NCBI GenBank assembly: GCA_000635495.1 | Contig: JFLW01000001.1 | Location: forward strand, 269,927 to 333,926 | Direction: 5' to 3' | From: Prochlorococcus sp. scB243_495K23 | Lineage (GTDB): Bacteria; Cyanobacteriota; Cyanobacteriia; PCC-6307; Cyanobiaceae | Length of the DNA: 64,000 bases | In this document: positions 30,973 through 45,129 of the stretch, piece by piece | Numbering within the stretch: the first letter of the stretch is position 1 | How the letters are laid out: each line of letters begins with the position of its first letter | The notes under the pieces: generated by a model | Told to the model about the DNA's origin: nothing | Database searches by the model: none | Seen by the model: the letters and a program-made list of their open reading frames with translations, nothing else | Position numbers and translations under genes: made by a program

Positions 30973-31569
30973 TTCATTTATATCCCTCTATTTAAGCCTA
31001 GTTGTTTAAAGAGACTTTGAACAAATAAAAAATTAATAAAAAATTTTTGTATAAAAGGTTGCACAATTACGGTGGGATGGTTTAGTATTTTCTTCTGGGC
31101 AAAAATATTCTTTTTGCATCATTCAAGTAAATACCTTAAATCTGATTTTTGGTAAATAATTGAATTTTCTGGAGATTTGATTTCGATCATTATTTTCAGC
31201 CAGAAGAAGGGTTTTCCCTTCTGATTGAGTTATTCACAAGTTGTTTAACTCTGCACCTAGAAAATTTAAAAACTTAGGAACTGATGCTTTTATTGCGTCG
31301 AGAATAACTAATTTTTGTTGGTTATTTCGAGATGTACATGCAATAAAGGTGTGAGGTCCCGTCAAGAATATAAAAAAATGTCATCAATTGCTAACTTTTG
31401 GCTTTGATGCAAACGGATCTGAGATCTTGGAAAGTCACTTTAGAAATATTTTTAATGTGCACTCAATGTAATCCTTAAAATTTAAGGAGGCTAAAACAAA
31501 TAAAACAATTTTTTATTTGGTAAAGCAATTCAATTTGAGTAGATTTATCTACAAAAGGATTTGAACACA

Positions 31570-33050
<1,481 letters not shown>

Positions 33051-33176
33051 ACAGGGAGACAACAAAATGTTTAATATTATTATTTTGTCACCTTAGGTCG
33101 ATCGGTATCTCACGTTCTTAATTTGTTAAGAATTTCATTTCCTAAGTTTTTCTAGGTCACACCCATTATTTTTCCT

Positions 33177-33250
<74 letters not shown>

Positions 33251-33262
33251 TATCTCTATGTT

Positions 33263-33335
33263 GGGGGTATAGCTCAGTTGGTAGAGCGCCTGCTTTGCAA
33301 GCAGGATGTCAGCGGTTCGAGTCCGCTTACCTCCA
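33263..33335 (+). tRNA. tRNA-Ala(TGC)
   Basis: GGGGGTATAGCTCAGTTGGTAGAGCGCCTGCTTTGCAAGCAGGATGTC…TCCA in spacer. Confidence 0.97.
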
Positions 33336-33592
33336 CTGATTACCACCTCTTCCATAACTGGTAGAAAGGAAATGTTTTGAGTTGTGATTATTATTCTGAA
33401 CGAATCTAGCTTCCTAATGAAATCATTAAGATGCTGGACTCATTGAATTAATTTCATTGTTTTCAGAGAACCTTGACAACTGCATAGATTTTTTTAAAGA
33501 CAATAAGCATCTTTAATGATGCAGATTTATTATTTGTGCGAATGCATTAATAACAATTCTATTAAGCTGATGCTTCAATTTTTGAAGTTATT

Positions 33593-36467
<2,875 letters not shown>

Positions 36468-36530
36468 AATAAACTTAATTTATTGTTTTTAAATATATAA
36501 TTTTCTATGCAGTTCTCAAGGTTCACACTA

Positions 36531-36649
36531 TCCTGGTGTTCATGGCGATGTGGAACCACTCCGATCCATCTCGAACTCGGTTGTGAAACGCATCAGCGGC
36601 GAAAATATTTAGGGGGTAGCCCCTTGAGAAAATAGCTCAATGCCAGGTA
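36531..36649 (+). rRNA. 5S ribosomal RNA
   Basis: TCCTGGTGTTCATGGCGATGTGGAACCACTCCGATCCATCTCGAACTCGG…TGCCAGGTA. Confidence 0.95.
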
Positions 36650-36655
36650 AAAATA

Positions 36656-36698
36656 TTTAAAAGGGTTTACTCTTGATGAGTAAGCCCTTTTTTATTTT
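36656..36698 (+). terminator. rRNA operon intrinsic terminator
   Basis: TAAAAGGGTTTACTC-TTGATGA-GTAAGCCCTTTTTTATTTTT; reaches into the mutM stop. Confidence 0.8.
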
Positions 36699-37570
36699 TG
36701 GCATTTTGGACACCAATGGGTACTTCTTCCAGTAATTTTTTGTCTCTTAATTAAATTTCCACATTTACGACATTCTTTTCCAGTTCTTCTATAGACATTT
36801 GTCTGTAAACCAAAATTCCCATTTTCTCCTTCCAAGTCCCTAAAATCACTAAATGTAGTTCCCCCAGAACCTATACTTTTTTTTAATACAGTTACAATTG
36901 ACTCCTTGAGCTTTATTAACTCATTCTTTTTTATTGTTCCAGCTTCCCTAAAAGGAGAGATGCCAGCAGAGTATAAACTTTCATCAGCATAAATATTACC
37001 TATACCTGCCACTATGGTTTGATCTAATAAAATAGCTTTTATAGATTTTGTTCTTTTTGAAATAACTTTCTTAAGGTAATTTGCATCAAAGTCTTTAGAA
37101 AATGGTTCTGGTCCTAATGAACCTAATCCTTTTATTATTTTTTTAAGCGATAGGTCTTTATTAATCCACCACATTTGGCCAAAACTTCTTACGTCAATGT
37201 ACCTAAGCTCATTATTATTTTTATCGAAAAATCTTATTCTTGTATGTTTACAAGGATGACTTGAGTTTTCAATAAATTTAAAATATCCAGTCATTCTTAG
37301 ATGAACTACAAGAAATCCTTTATTTTTTGAATTATCTAGATGAAATTGGGCATTCTCATTTTGAACTTCTTTTAATTGAGCTATTAAATATTTTCCTCTT
37401 CTATCCCATTTATAAATAAGTGAGTTCAGAAGTCCTTTAATGAATTCATCTTTGTTTATTGGGAATGCAACAGTTGAATCCCTACAGACTTCTACTTTTT
37501 TAATAATAAAGTTATTAAGTTTTTGCTCTAAACCTCTGCGAACTGTCTCTACTTCTGGTAATTCAGGCAA
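36692..37570 (-). CDS. mutM: Formamidopyrimidine-DNA glycosylase
   Basis: [38 protein letters not shown]-terminal zinc finger CRKCGNLI…CPKCQK. Confidence 0.96.
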   Translation of the reverse strand: MPELPEVETVRRGLEQKLNNFIIKKVEVCRDSTVAFPINKDEFIKGLLNSLIYKWDRRGKYLIAQLKEVQNENAQFHLDNSKNKGFLVVHLRMTGYFKFIENSSHPCKHTRIRFFDKNNNELRYIDVRSFGQMWWINKDLSLKKIIKGLGSLGPEPFSKDFDANYLKKVISKRTKSIKAILLDQTIVAGIGNIYADESLYSAGISPFREAGTIKKNELIKLKESIVTVLKKSIGSGGTTFSDFRDLEGENGNFGLQTNVYRRTGKECRKCGNLIKRQKITGRSTHWCPKCQK

Positions 37571-37574
37571 TTAT

Positions 37575-37784
37575 TTAAGCTTTCTCTAATTCACTTTCGG
37601 CGAAATTATTTGTATTTGCTCCACCATCAGTTCCGCTTATCCCAGAGTAATTTACTTTATCAAATCTGACTACACAGTTATATTTAATTCCTGAGGTATC
37701 AACTGAAGCAACTTTACCGATTTCATTGTACCAATATGATTCTGGTCTTTTTACTCTTACGAGATCTCCTCTTGAAATAGCCAT
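37575..37784 (-). CDS. psaE: Photosystem I subunit IV
   Basis: [48 protein letters not shown]. Confidence 0.97.
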   Translation of the reverse strand: MAISRGDLVRVKRPESYWYNEIGKVASVDTSGIKYNCVVRFDKVNYSGISGTDGGANTNNFAESELEKA

Positions 37785-37863
37785 TACTATTAATTTAACT
37801 TTTTGTAGAATAACTCATCATTAATATTCTTAGACAAATTATTCACACATATTAATTAAAGTT

Positions 37864-38634
37864 TTAACAAAAATCATTTATTAAATTATTTTCGAATTCT
37901 TCTTTAGCAGGCTTACTTCCCATCCATGTCCTACCAGGTATTCTCACATCTAATTCATTTTTATCACAATTGATTGAAATAATCAGTTTTTTATTTTCCT
38001 GATTTAGAACGTTTAAAACTTTTCTACCTTTAATATCTTTATATGTTTTACTTTGGATAATTATAGGACCATAAATTTTTTTATCTAACTCAATTAAGTC
38101 ATTATTTTTTTTATTTTCAGTTGTTTCATATTTTTCTGAATTAATTGCGTTCTTTTTTCTTATTGTGAGCTTTTGACCAATTTTTATTGAATCAGCATTA
38201 TTGATATTATTAATCTCTATCAGTTCTTTTACTTTTAAATTATATTTGTTCGATATGTCAGTAAGATTTTCACCAGATTGAACAATATGATAATTTTTAA
38301 TTAAATCTGATTGTTTTGTAAGATTTTCAGAAGATTCGGAGATAATAAGATTTTGGCCAACAAAGATATAATTTTCATCTTTTAAGTTATTCAATTTAAT
38401 AATTAAATCTTTATTAATTGAATAGAATTTTGAAATACTTGATATTGTATCTCCACTTTTTACAATATGAATTTTTTTTATTTCAGTTTTTTCTTCAGTA
38501 ATTGATTCTTTTCTAGCAATATTCTCAATTGTGTTTTTTGATGAAAATATTTCTTCTTCTGATTTTATTAATGAGTGATTAAAAAAATTAATAAATATGG
38601 CAATTACTAAAAATGCAAATTTCATAAAACTCAC
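37864..38634 (-). CDS. LysM-domain exported protein
   Basis: Two LysM repeats IHIVKSGDTISSISKFYSINKDLIIKLNNL and YHIVQSGENLTDISNKYNLKVKELIEINNI. Confidence 0.9.
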   Translation of the reverse strand: MSFMKFAFLVIAIFINFFNHSLIKSEEEIFSSKNTIENIARKESITEEKTEIKKIHIVKSGDTISSISKFYSINKDLIIKLNNLKDENYIFVGQNLIISESSENLTKQSDLIKNYHIVQSGENLTDISNKYNLKVKELIEINNINNADSIKIGQKLTIRKKNAINSEKYETTENKKNNDLIELDKKIYGPIIIQSKTYKDIKGRKVLNVLNQENKKLIISINCDKNELDVRIPGRTWMGSKPAKEEFENNLINDFC

Positions 38635-38697
38635 TATTTATTTAAAGATAATCTTTAAATTTAAAATCGCTAGGTTTTTGAAAACAATTTAAGTAAT

Positions 38698-40089
38698 TTA
38701 AACCTGAAAAATAAACTTTAAAAATTTCTTTACTCTTTCATAGGGGGGATACCGCAGATTTGAATCAAATAAAAAACCTTTAAAAGTAATAGATTTTTGA
38801 TTTGAAAAATTTCGAAAACCTTCTTCTCCATGAAATTTACCAATACCACTTTGCCCAACGCCTCCAAAGGGTAAATTTGGAATAAGGACTGGCAACATCA
38901 CATCATTTATACAAATTGTTCCAGAGCTGGTTACTTTTGAAATATGATTATGGATTTTTTTATTGCCTCCAAATAAGTAGATTGCTAAGGGTTTTGATGT
39001 TTGACTAATCTGTTTTAAAGCTGATTCTTTATCATTAATTCCAACTACAGGAAGTAGTGAACTGAATAATTCTTTCTGCAAAATATCTGTTTCATTTAAT
39101 TTAGTTCTCAAAATTGTAGGAGATATTTTCAACTTTTTTTTACTAAAAGTCCCCCCAAATAAAATTCTTTTTTCTTTTTCATATTGTTTGAGAATTTCTA
39201 CAGTTGATGTAAATTGTTTTTTCTCCAATTTTGATAGGTTTTCGGAAATAATTGGATTATCTCCGTAAAAACTTACTATGTACTTTTTTAATTTTTCTAT
39301 AAAAATATTTTCAATTTCTTTATCTACAAAGATATGATTCGGAGCCATGCAGGATTGACCAGAATTAAAAAATTTACCCCAAACAATTCTTTTTGCAGCC
39401 ACTTCTAAATTTGCATTCTTGAAAACAATTACAGGATTTGTTCCGCTTAACTCAAGAGTTAATGGAGTTAAGTTTTTTGAAGCTAATTTCATTATAGATT
39501 TTCCAGTTTCAGTACTTCCTGTAAAAAAAATGTGGTCAAAATTTTGTTCAATTAATTTTATGGATTGTTTATTATCACCCTCTACTGTCATTAGGACATC
39601 TTTACGGAAATATTTGGAAGTAAGCTTTTTAATAAGTTTTGAGGTCGCAGGACATTTCTCTGATGGTTTTATAACTGCAGTATTTCCTGCTGAGAAAATA
39701 TTTACCAATGGCTTTAAAATATAAAGTAATGGATAATTATAAGGACCAAGAATTAAGACACACCCAAGAGGTTCATAAATAACTTTGGAGGATGATGGAA
39801 ATAGATAAAAAGGGGTATCAATTTTTTTTGGTCGCATCCAAGAATTGAGTTTCTTTTTTATAAGTGAAATTTCTTCTTTTACTAAAAGTATTTCTGAAAG
39901 CCCTTCAATTTCAGATTTACCGAGATCAACAAAAAGTGATTTAATTATCTCTTTTTTATTTTCATCCAAAAGTTTAGAAACTATATTGATATGATGGATC
40001 CGCCATTTTATATCTTCAGTTTTACCAGTGAGAACTGTATTTTTTAATTTATAGAAGTCTTCTAAATGAAATTTATCAGAAATTTTCAT
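38698..40089 (-). CDS. Aldehyde dehydrogenase family protein (fatty aldehyde/coniferyl type)
   Basis: GCVLILGPYNYPLLYILKPLVNIFSAGNTAVIKPSE, FFTGSTETGKSIMKLA, LELSGTNPVIV, FFNSGQSCMAPNHIFVD, NLPFGGVGQSGIGKFHGEEGFR. Confidence 0.94.
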   Translation of the reverse strand: MKISDKFHLEDFYKLKNTVLTGKTEDIKWRIHHINIVSKLLDENKKEIIKSLFVDLGKSEIEGLSEILLVKEEISLIKKKLNSWMRPKKIDTPFYLFPSSSKVIYEPLGCVLILGPYNYPLLYILKPLVNIFSAGNTAVIKPSEKCPATSKLIKKLTSKYFRKDVLMTVEGDNKQSIKLIEQNFDHIFFTGSTETGKSIMKLASKNLTPLTLELSGTNPVIVFKNANLEVAAKRIVWGKFFNSGQSCMAPNHIFVDKEIENIFIEKLKKYIVSFYGDNPIISENLSKLEKKQFTSTVEILKQYEKEKRILFGGTFSKKKLKISPTILRTKLNETDILQKELFSSLLPVVGINDKESALKQISQTSKPLAIYLFGGNKKIHNHISKVTSSGTICINDVMLPVLIPNLPFGGVGQSGIGKFHGEEGFRNFSNQKSITFKGFLFDSNLRYPPYERVKKFLKFIFQV

Positions 40090-40245
40090 TTTTTACCTTT
40101 GAATAGTATTAAATATATCAGAGGATAAATTGTAAATAACTAAGGTTTTTAGGCAGTTCAATCAAAGTGAATGATTTATGAGAAATAATCAAATTTATTA
40201 ATATTGCTATTAAAAATTCAAATTTTTCTTGGTTAGTATATTTCT

Positions 40246-41136
40246 ATGAGGGAAAATTTTTCAATTAGATTGATATCTATAAATGAAATACCAGAAGTCA
40301 CAAACTGGGCAAGGTTAGAAGGATTTTCTCCTGGAATGGATGATTTATCAATTTATAGAAATACAGATAAACAAGGAGTATGGGTAGCTTGTCTAGACAA
40401 TAATCCTATAGGCTCTATTGCGTGTATAAAATATAATTCTTCTTATAGTTTTATAGGTTTATTTATCGTTAAAAAAGAATTCCGGAATAATGGATATGGA
40501 GTGAGATTATGGAAACATGCCCTCGAATATTTGAAAAATGTTGATTGTATTGGTCTTGAGGCTGCCCCAGATAGATTAAATGATTACGCAAAGTGGGGGT
40601 TTAGAAAATCTTCCATTACAAATCGATGGAAATTAAATGGTTCTCAAGATTTGCCATTGAGAAATTTCTATAAAGATCAATTTCATTCTTTTAAAGTTGT
40701 CCCGGGTAATAAAATTTCTTCTGAAGCAGTCTTAATTTATGATGATCAAAGAGAACCTAGTCCCAGACCACATTTTCTAAATGACTGGTTGAAAAATTCT
40801 CATGGTAATGTCAGTGCAATTGTCGATAATAATGGGATGTGCCATGGTTTTGGCAGGATAAGACCTTGTGTATTGGAGGATAATGAGCAGGGCTGGAGAA
40901 TTGGCCCACTTTTAGCGGATACTCCACCACTTGCTGAATTATTAATAAGGGAGTTAGTTGGTGATTTAGATTCTCAAATCTTATTGGATTGCTCTAATCT
41001 GAACCCTTATGCAAATTATCTTTTATCAAGTTTGGGATTTGAGGAAATATCAAAAACTTACAGAATGTATAAAGGTATTCAACCTCCCTGCCCTATGAAT
41101 CAAGTATATGGACTTGCCTGCTTGGAACTGGGATGA
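40246..41136 (+). CDS. GNAT-family N-acetyltransferase
   Basis: IGLFIVKKEFRNNGYGVRLWKHALEYLKN…GLEAAPDRLNDYAKWGFRKS. Confidence 0.85.
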   Translation: MRENFSIRLISINEIPEVTNWARLEGFSPGMDDLSIYRNTDKQGVWVACLDNNPIGSIACIKYNSSYSFIGLFIVKKEFRNNGYGVRLWKHALEYLKNVDCIGLEAAPDRLNDYAKWGFRKSSITNRWKLNGSQDLPLRNFYKDQFHSFKVVPGNKISSEAVLIYDDQREPSPRPHFLNDWLKNSHGNVSAIVDNNGMCHGFGRIRPCVLEDNEQGWRIGPLLADTPPLAELLIRELVGDLDSQILLDCSNLNPYANYLLSSLGFEEISKTYRMYKGIQPPCPMNQVYGLACLELG

Positions 41137-41201
41137 TTCCCTTTAAAACGTTGATGCCCCTTTTGTTTCTGTAATACTGAAAGAAGTTTATTCGATTAAG
41201 A

Positions 41202-41450
41202 TTAAATTCCAGAAGGTTTCAAAATTTTTTCTACAATATCGGCGTTGATTATAGTGATCTCTCCATTGTCAATATTGGCAACTTGAAACAAGGTCCATGA
41301 ATTTGGATTTCTAGCTCCTCCAATACAGTCGATAACTTGACCGACCCAATAATTTTCATTCTTTTCCTTAGTATTTTCGCAATTTTCTTTTTTAATTGCG
41401 ACATAATCACCAGGCCTAACGAAAAGAAACTCAGGAGTTGCTGAGCTCAC
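41202..41450 (-). CDS. DUF3104-like small protein
   Basis: FLFVRPGDYVAIKKE…YWVGQVIDCIGGARNPNSWTLFQVANIDNGEITIINADIVEKIL; picocyanobacterial family recognised from memory. Confidence 0.65.
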   Translation of the reverse strand: MSSATPEFLFVRPGDYVAIKKENCENTKEKNENYWVGQVIDCIGGARNPNSWTLFQVANIDNGEITIINADIVEKILKPSGI

Positions 41451-41547
41451 AATAAATAACTAATAGTATATACGTACTATAGTGAGTTATTAGTTTTGTT
41501 GCTGAACTTTGAATTATTTAGCAAACTAGGGGTAATTCAAAAATAAA

Positions 41548-41640
41548 ATGGAATCAACTGAAATTGCTATATTTTCAACATTATTGGGGTTAATTTTAGC
41601 TTTAACTGACGCTTATATAGAACGAAATATTCCTGGATAA
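41548..41640 (+). CDS. Small single-TM peptide (30 aa)
   Basis: Manual translation MESTEIAIFSTLLGLILALTDAYIERNIPG. Confidence 0.45.
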   Translation: MESTEIAIFSTLLGLILALTDAYIERNIPG

Positions 41641-41661
41641 TAAATACTTCTAATTCATTTC

Positions 41662-41817
41662 TTAAATTAAATAAGATTTAAGCTGGTCTAATATGTCGGC
41701 ACGGCTGGAAACTAGTTTTGTAAAAACTAAATAAATCAACCCTCCCATTGCGAGCCTTCCGTTAATTTTCTCTAACTGCTTAAGTTTTCTCAACAAATTA
41801 ATCTTGTGGTTAAACAA
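41662..41817 (-). CDS. HLIP-like (chlorophyll a/b-binding-like) small protein, probable TTG start
   Basis: Manual translation …LRKLKQLEKINGRLAMGGLIYLVFTKLVSSRADILDQLKSYLI; EKINGRLAMGG resembles the ExxNGRxAMxG HLIP motif. Confidence 0.55.
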   Translation of the reverse strand: MFNHKINLLRKLKQLEKINGRLAMGGLIYLVFTKLVSSRADILDQLKSYLI

Positions 41818-41907
41818 AATTTAAAGGGTACAGAAAATAAAAAAGTATTGATTACTTCAAAATTAAAAAAAAATTTATATAAATATAATTTCAAACACGA
41901 ATTAAAT

Positions 41908-42045
41908 TTAAAGCCAAGCTTCTTTCATTTCAAGATAAAGTCTCTCGCTCTCAGCAGAGTTAATTTTACTGTCCGAATAGGATTGTTGCTGTTGCTGTTG
42001 CTGCTGCTGAGTTGAGTTAGTATTAGGATTTTGGGCTTCGCTCAT
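41908..42045 (-). CDS. 45 aa protein with nine-glutamine tract
   Basis: Manual translation MSEAQNPNTNSTQQQQQQQQQSYSDSKINSAESERLYLEMKEAWL. Confidence 0.55.
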   Translation of the reverse strand: MSEAQNPNTNSTQQQQQQQQQSYSDSKINSAESERLYLEMKEAWL

Positions 42046-42161
42046 TAGAGGGGCTGAATATTTGTGTTTATTCTCTCATATTTAGAGCTTTTTATGACAA
42101 CTTAAATTCTTAAATTTTATTTAAATTTTCTACGCTTTTAATTTTCCTGTTTTGAGTGAAT

Positions 42162-42263
42162 TTATTTCGCTACAGTAGTTTTGGTATATAGGAATTTGAC
42201 TTCCCAATATACAACTCCTAGGAAGATAGCACTTGCAATAATAATTTCAGAAATGGCTAACAT
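42162..42263 (-). CDS. Small single-TM peptide (33 aa)
   Basis: Manual translation MLAISEIIIASAIFLGVVYWEVKFLYTKTTVAK. Confidence 0.5.
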   Translation of the reverse strand: MLAISEIIIASAIFLGVVYWEVKFLYTKTTVAK

Positions 42264-42410
42264 TTTATTTTTCAATACTAATTTGATTTTGGTATCAATT
42301 TACACAGAATGCAATAGGTACTAATTACATTTTAGATTTTAAAAAATCTTATTTAGTAAAATAAAGCGTCGAAATAATATAAGATTTTAAGTTAGATACA
42401 TATTTTTTCC

Positions 42411-42845
42411 GTGGGAAATTTCATAAATTCAACAACTCTTATACCTTTAATACCTTTAGTAACCTCTTTTTTTATTATTATTTTATTGGCAAGTTTTAAC
42501 AGAACACTTAACAGGTTAACAAAACCAGTTACTGCGCTGGTTGCATTATCTTTATTAAGTTCTGCTTTTATAAGCTTATTTGACTATTTTAAGAAAATAG
42601 AAGAAGAATTAGTTTTATCTGAATTTCTCAAATTTCTTGAAGAAAAAAATTTAGTTATACATCTCAATTTAGTAAATGAAAAAATTATAATTTTTTTCTC
42701 ATTAATAATGATATTAATTATTGGAATATCTTTTTATAAATTGCCTAGAAAAAAAGGTTACGTCTCATTAATGATCAGCCTAGGATTAATTTCTTCTTCG
42801 GTGATACTCTCAATATTGCTAATAGATTTCTCAGCACTAATCTAA
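42411..42845 (+). CDS. Membrane protein, weak resemblance to N-terminus of NDH-1 large subunits
   Basis: IPLIPLVTSFFIIILLASFNRTLNRLTKPVTALVALSLLSSAFISL; 3-4 TM helices. Confidence 0.45.
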   Translation: MGNFINSTTLIPLIPLVTSFFIIILLASFNRTLNRLTKPVTALVALSLLSSAFISLFDYFKKIEEELVLSEFLKFLEEKNLVIHLNLVNEKIIIFFSLIMILIIGISFYKLPRKKGYVSLMISLGLISSSVILSILLIDFSALI

Positions 42846-43351
42846 ACTGTTGTAAGCATTGACAAAGCTTCGTTAAGTTCTTGGACATGATTTAATTCAT
42901 CTTGAGCAATTTCTTTTATTTTTTGATCATTTGGATTATCTATTAAATATTTGGAATAAGTTTCAAATGCATGTTCTTCGATTTTTATGTTGACATCATA
43001 AGCATTAGCTGGAGAGAGGAAATAATAAAAAACCATGATCCAGTAATACACAAGAACAAGGTGTCTCGCAAAAAATCTATCAATCCAGAACCTATCTCCT
43101 CCTCTTTTCTCCATTTCTTTAAGATGCTCAGTTTCGTTAATAGCTTGATAAAAATGTTCTTTCATTAAAATCATTGTTTTCTCATTTTTAATTCCTAGAG
43201 ATTCTTTAAAATGAAGAACTGAAAGAAATGCAAAATAAGGTGATCTCGCTATAACTTCTAAAACCCAAAATCTTTGTAAAGATCTACCAGAGTATATGAA
43301 GTCTAAGAAGTTAACTGTGCTATTCAAAATCAAAGAATTTAATTTCTTCAT
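42842..43351 (-). CDS. ptox: Plastoquinol terminal oxidase (alternative oxidase family)
   Basis: Di-iron motifs: RFWVLEVIARSPYFAFLSVLHFKESLG, AINETEHLKEM, IEEHAFETYSKYL, AQDELNHVQEL. Confidence 0.9.
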   Translation of the reverse strand: MKKLNSLILNSTVNFLDFIYSGRSLQRFWVLEVIARSPYFAFLSVLHFKESLGIKNEKTMILMKEHFYQAINETEHLKEMEKRGGDRFWIDRFFARHLVLVYYWIMVFYYFLSPANAYDVNIKIEEHAFETYSKYLIDNPNDQKIKEIAQDELNHVQELNEALSMLTTV

Positions 43352-43506
43352 AGATTTAGTTTTTCTTTAAGTATAATTACTCAGCCGCTCCAGGACTATT
43401 ATGTATTGAAGTAATTAACCAAAAATTAATATTTATAGTCTAAAAATTGTTACTTCCATTGAAATATTTTTTTTTCATGCATTAATTGGATAGATAAAAA
43501 TTTTAT

Positions 43507-43647
43507 ATGACAACTACTGAAAAAATTGCAAATGCCAAAAAAAGGATTGATGAATTAGAAAGACTTATAAAATTTTGGAATGATTCAGACCATGATGAAG
43601 CAAAAATAGTAAATTTTTCAAAGAACATTGAAAATAAAGTTGCTTAG
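43507..43647 (+). CDS. Small hypothetical protein (46 aa)
   Basis: Manual translation MTTTEKIANAKKRIDELERLIKFWNDSDHDEAKIVNFSKNIENKVA. Confidence 0.5.
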   Translation: MTTTEKIANAKKRIDELERLIKFWNDSDHDEAKIVNFSKNIENKVA

Positions 43648-43792
43648 ATTGTGAAGATTAAGGCTAATTAAGTTTATCTACTTGAAGTGATTTAATATCT
43701 TTGAGGTTTCGAATATTGGTTAATTTATAAATAGAGCAATTAAACCTATTTTCAAAAACTGTAAGGAAGAAATAATCTAAAAGAAAATAAAT

Positions 43793-43906
43793 ATGAAAAC
43801 CTTTTCAAAAAAATATTTAGTTCCGATTAAATTTATACCATGGGTTTTTTGGGTATTTATATCTTTTATGAGTTTATATTTGTGTAAGATAGCCTGGGTA
43901 AATTGA
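43793..43906 (+). CDS. Small membrane peptide (37 aa)
   Basis: Manual translation MKTFSKKYLVPIKFIPWVFWVFISFMSLYLCKIAWVN; the antisense ORF 43777..43959 is less plausible. Confidence 0.45.
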   Translation: MKTFSKKYLVPIKFIPWVFWVFISFMSLYLCKIAWVN

Positions 43907-43919
43907 ATAATTAATGGAT

Positions 43920-44228
43920 CTAGCTTCTCCTTAGCCAACCAGGAGCATCGCCAAACCAATCCGATATATCATCTTCATTAGGGTTGAAATGATTTTCTTT
44001 ATCTAGTCCATCTATCCCAAATGATTGTAAGAGGTTATCAATCCCACCATCATTTTTCGTGCCATTCCTTCTAAAACTGTTAGCTTTTTTCAGCCAAAGA
44101 GAAATTGTAGAGTTATGGTGTGCAAATTTCTCGACATATATTCTTTCTTCTAATGTAATTGATTTATCTTGAGCAATTCTTTTAATTATTCCTTGGATTT
44201 TTAGTCTTTTTGAATTACTAAGAAGCAT
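43920..44228 (-). CDS. Conserved hypothetical protein
   Basis: 102 aa ORF, ends ISDWFGDAPGWLRRS. Confidence 0.6.
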   Translation of the reverse strand: MLLSNSKRLKIQGIIKRIAQDKSITLEERIYVEKFAHHNSTISLWLKKANSFRRNGTKNDGGIDNLLQSFGIDGLDKENHFNPNEDDISDWFGDAPGWLRRS

Positions 44229-44493
44229 TTTGCGATTAATTCATTATTCTTTTTATAGGAACGATTACTAAATATATCTTGTCAATGTTAATTTCAACAA
44301 ATAAACTATTTTAAGAGGTTTTTAAGCAATAAAAGTCTTAATACACTAAAAAAAGGGATCAATAAGTTACTTATGATACTTTTATTCATTTATCAAACTT
44401 ATAATTCCCATAAATTAGATAAAAAAAATCAATCCATCCTCAAAGGCATTTTAAAATTTAAGAAAAGTCGACTCAGCTGTTGCAAAATAGTAA

Positions 44494-44517
44494 ATCTGTA
44501 CTATTCTTAGTACAGAT
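44494..44517. promoter_or_regulatory. Perfect 9-bp inverted repeat just upstream of the 44531 gene
   Basis: ATCTGTACT-ATTCTT-AGTACAGAT. Confidence 0.5.
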
Positions 44518-44530
44518 GTATTGTTAAGAC

Positions 44531-44737
44531 ATGAAAGTGATTTCATCTTCTCCTTATGCCCCTTTTAATTCAAAAGAGTGGAATTCTCTAATAAGCAAAA
44601 ATGTAAAGTTTGAAAATACTCCAATAAAGATTCAAAAAAAATTTTATAGAACTTTTACTCTAAAAAAGACTGAAAAAGATAAACTTTTGCAAGAGAAGAA
44701 TGCATTGCACCAACAAATGCAACTCGTATTCGGATAG
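44531..44737 (+). CDS. Hypothetical protein
   Basis: 68 aa ORF. Confidence 0.5.
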   Translation: MKVISSSPYAPFNSKEWNSLISKNVKFENTPIKIQKKFYRTFTLKKTEKDKLLQEKNALHQQMQLVFG

Positions 44738-44827
44738 AAAAATATTAACTAACAATCTTTTTATTGAAGATTATTTTACGAGATCCAATTTTTTGTTAGA
44801 TTAGTAGAAATACAAGTAGGATTTAAT

Positions 44828-45118
44828 TTGGCTGTTGATCGAGAACTTTTAAAAGAAGTTACCCAAGAACTTTGGAATACCGTAAAAAAACTAAGACCTG
44901 AAATAGATCGGCAAACTCGCCTTCAATTAGTTTTAAAGGCTTTATTAACTATTGGAGATTTACCAGATCAAATGCAAGCTGCCATGGTAGTAGGTGTTTG
45001 CGCAGAAATGGATAAAAGTGATGTTGATAATGTTGAATCTAATTCACAAACTAAAGATTCAAGCGGAGTTGATACTTCTACAGGCAGAAAAGTAGTCAGA
45101 AGAAGTTCAGCTAAATAA
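44828..45118 (+). CDS. Conserved hypothetical protein (TTG start)
   Basis: MAVDRELLKEVTQELWNTVKKLRPEIDRQTRLQLVLKALLTIGDLPDQMQAAMVVGVCAEM. Confidence 0.6.
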   Translation: MAVDRELLKEVTQELWNTVKKLRPEIDRQTRLQLVLKALLTIGDLPDQMQAAMVVGVCAEMDKSDVDNVESNSQTKDSSGVDTSTGRKVVRRSSAK

Positions 45119-45129
45119 ACTTTAAACGA

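Noticed and set aside
41548-41640. Assignment of the 30 aa TM peptide as PsaM, PsaI or a Pet subunit
   Set aside because: Size is right but sequence does not clearly match any of these that I can recall; left as hypothetical.
41806-42015. Plus-strand ORF ending in poly-leucine
   Set aside because: Antisense to the poly-Gln ORF (41908-42045) and overlapping the HLIP-like gene 5' end; the minus-strand reading is more protein-like.
43777-43959. Minus-strand 60 aa ORF
   Set aside because: Overlaps a more plausible plus-strand membrane peptide and the end of the 43920 gene; composition looks non-coding.
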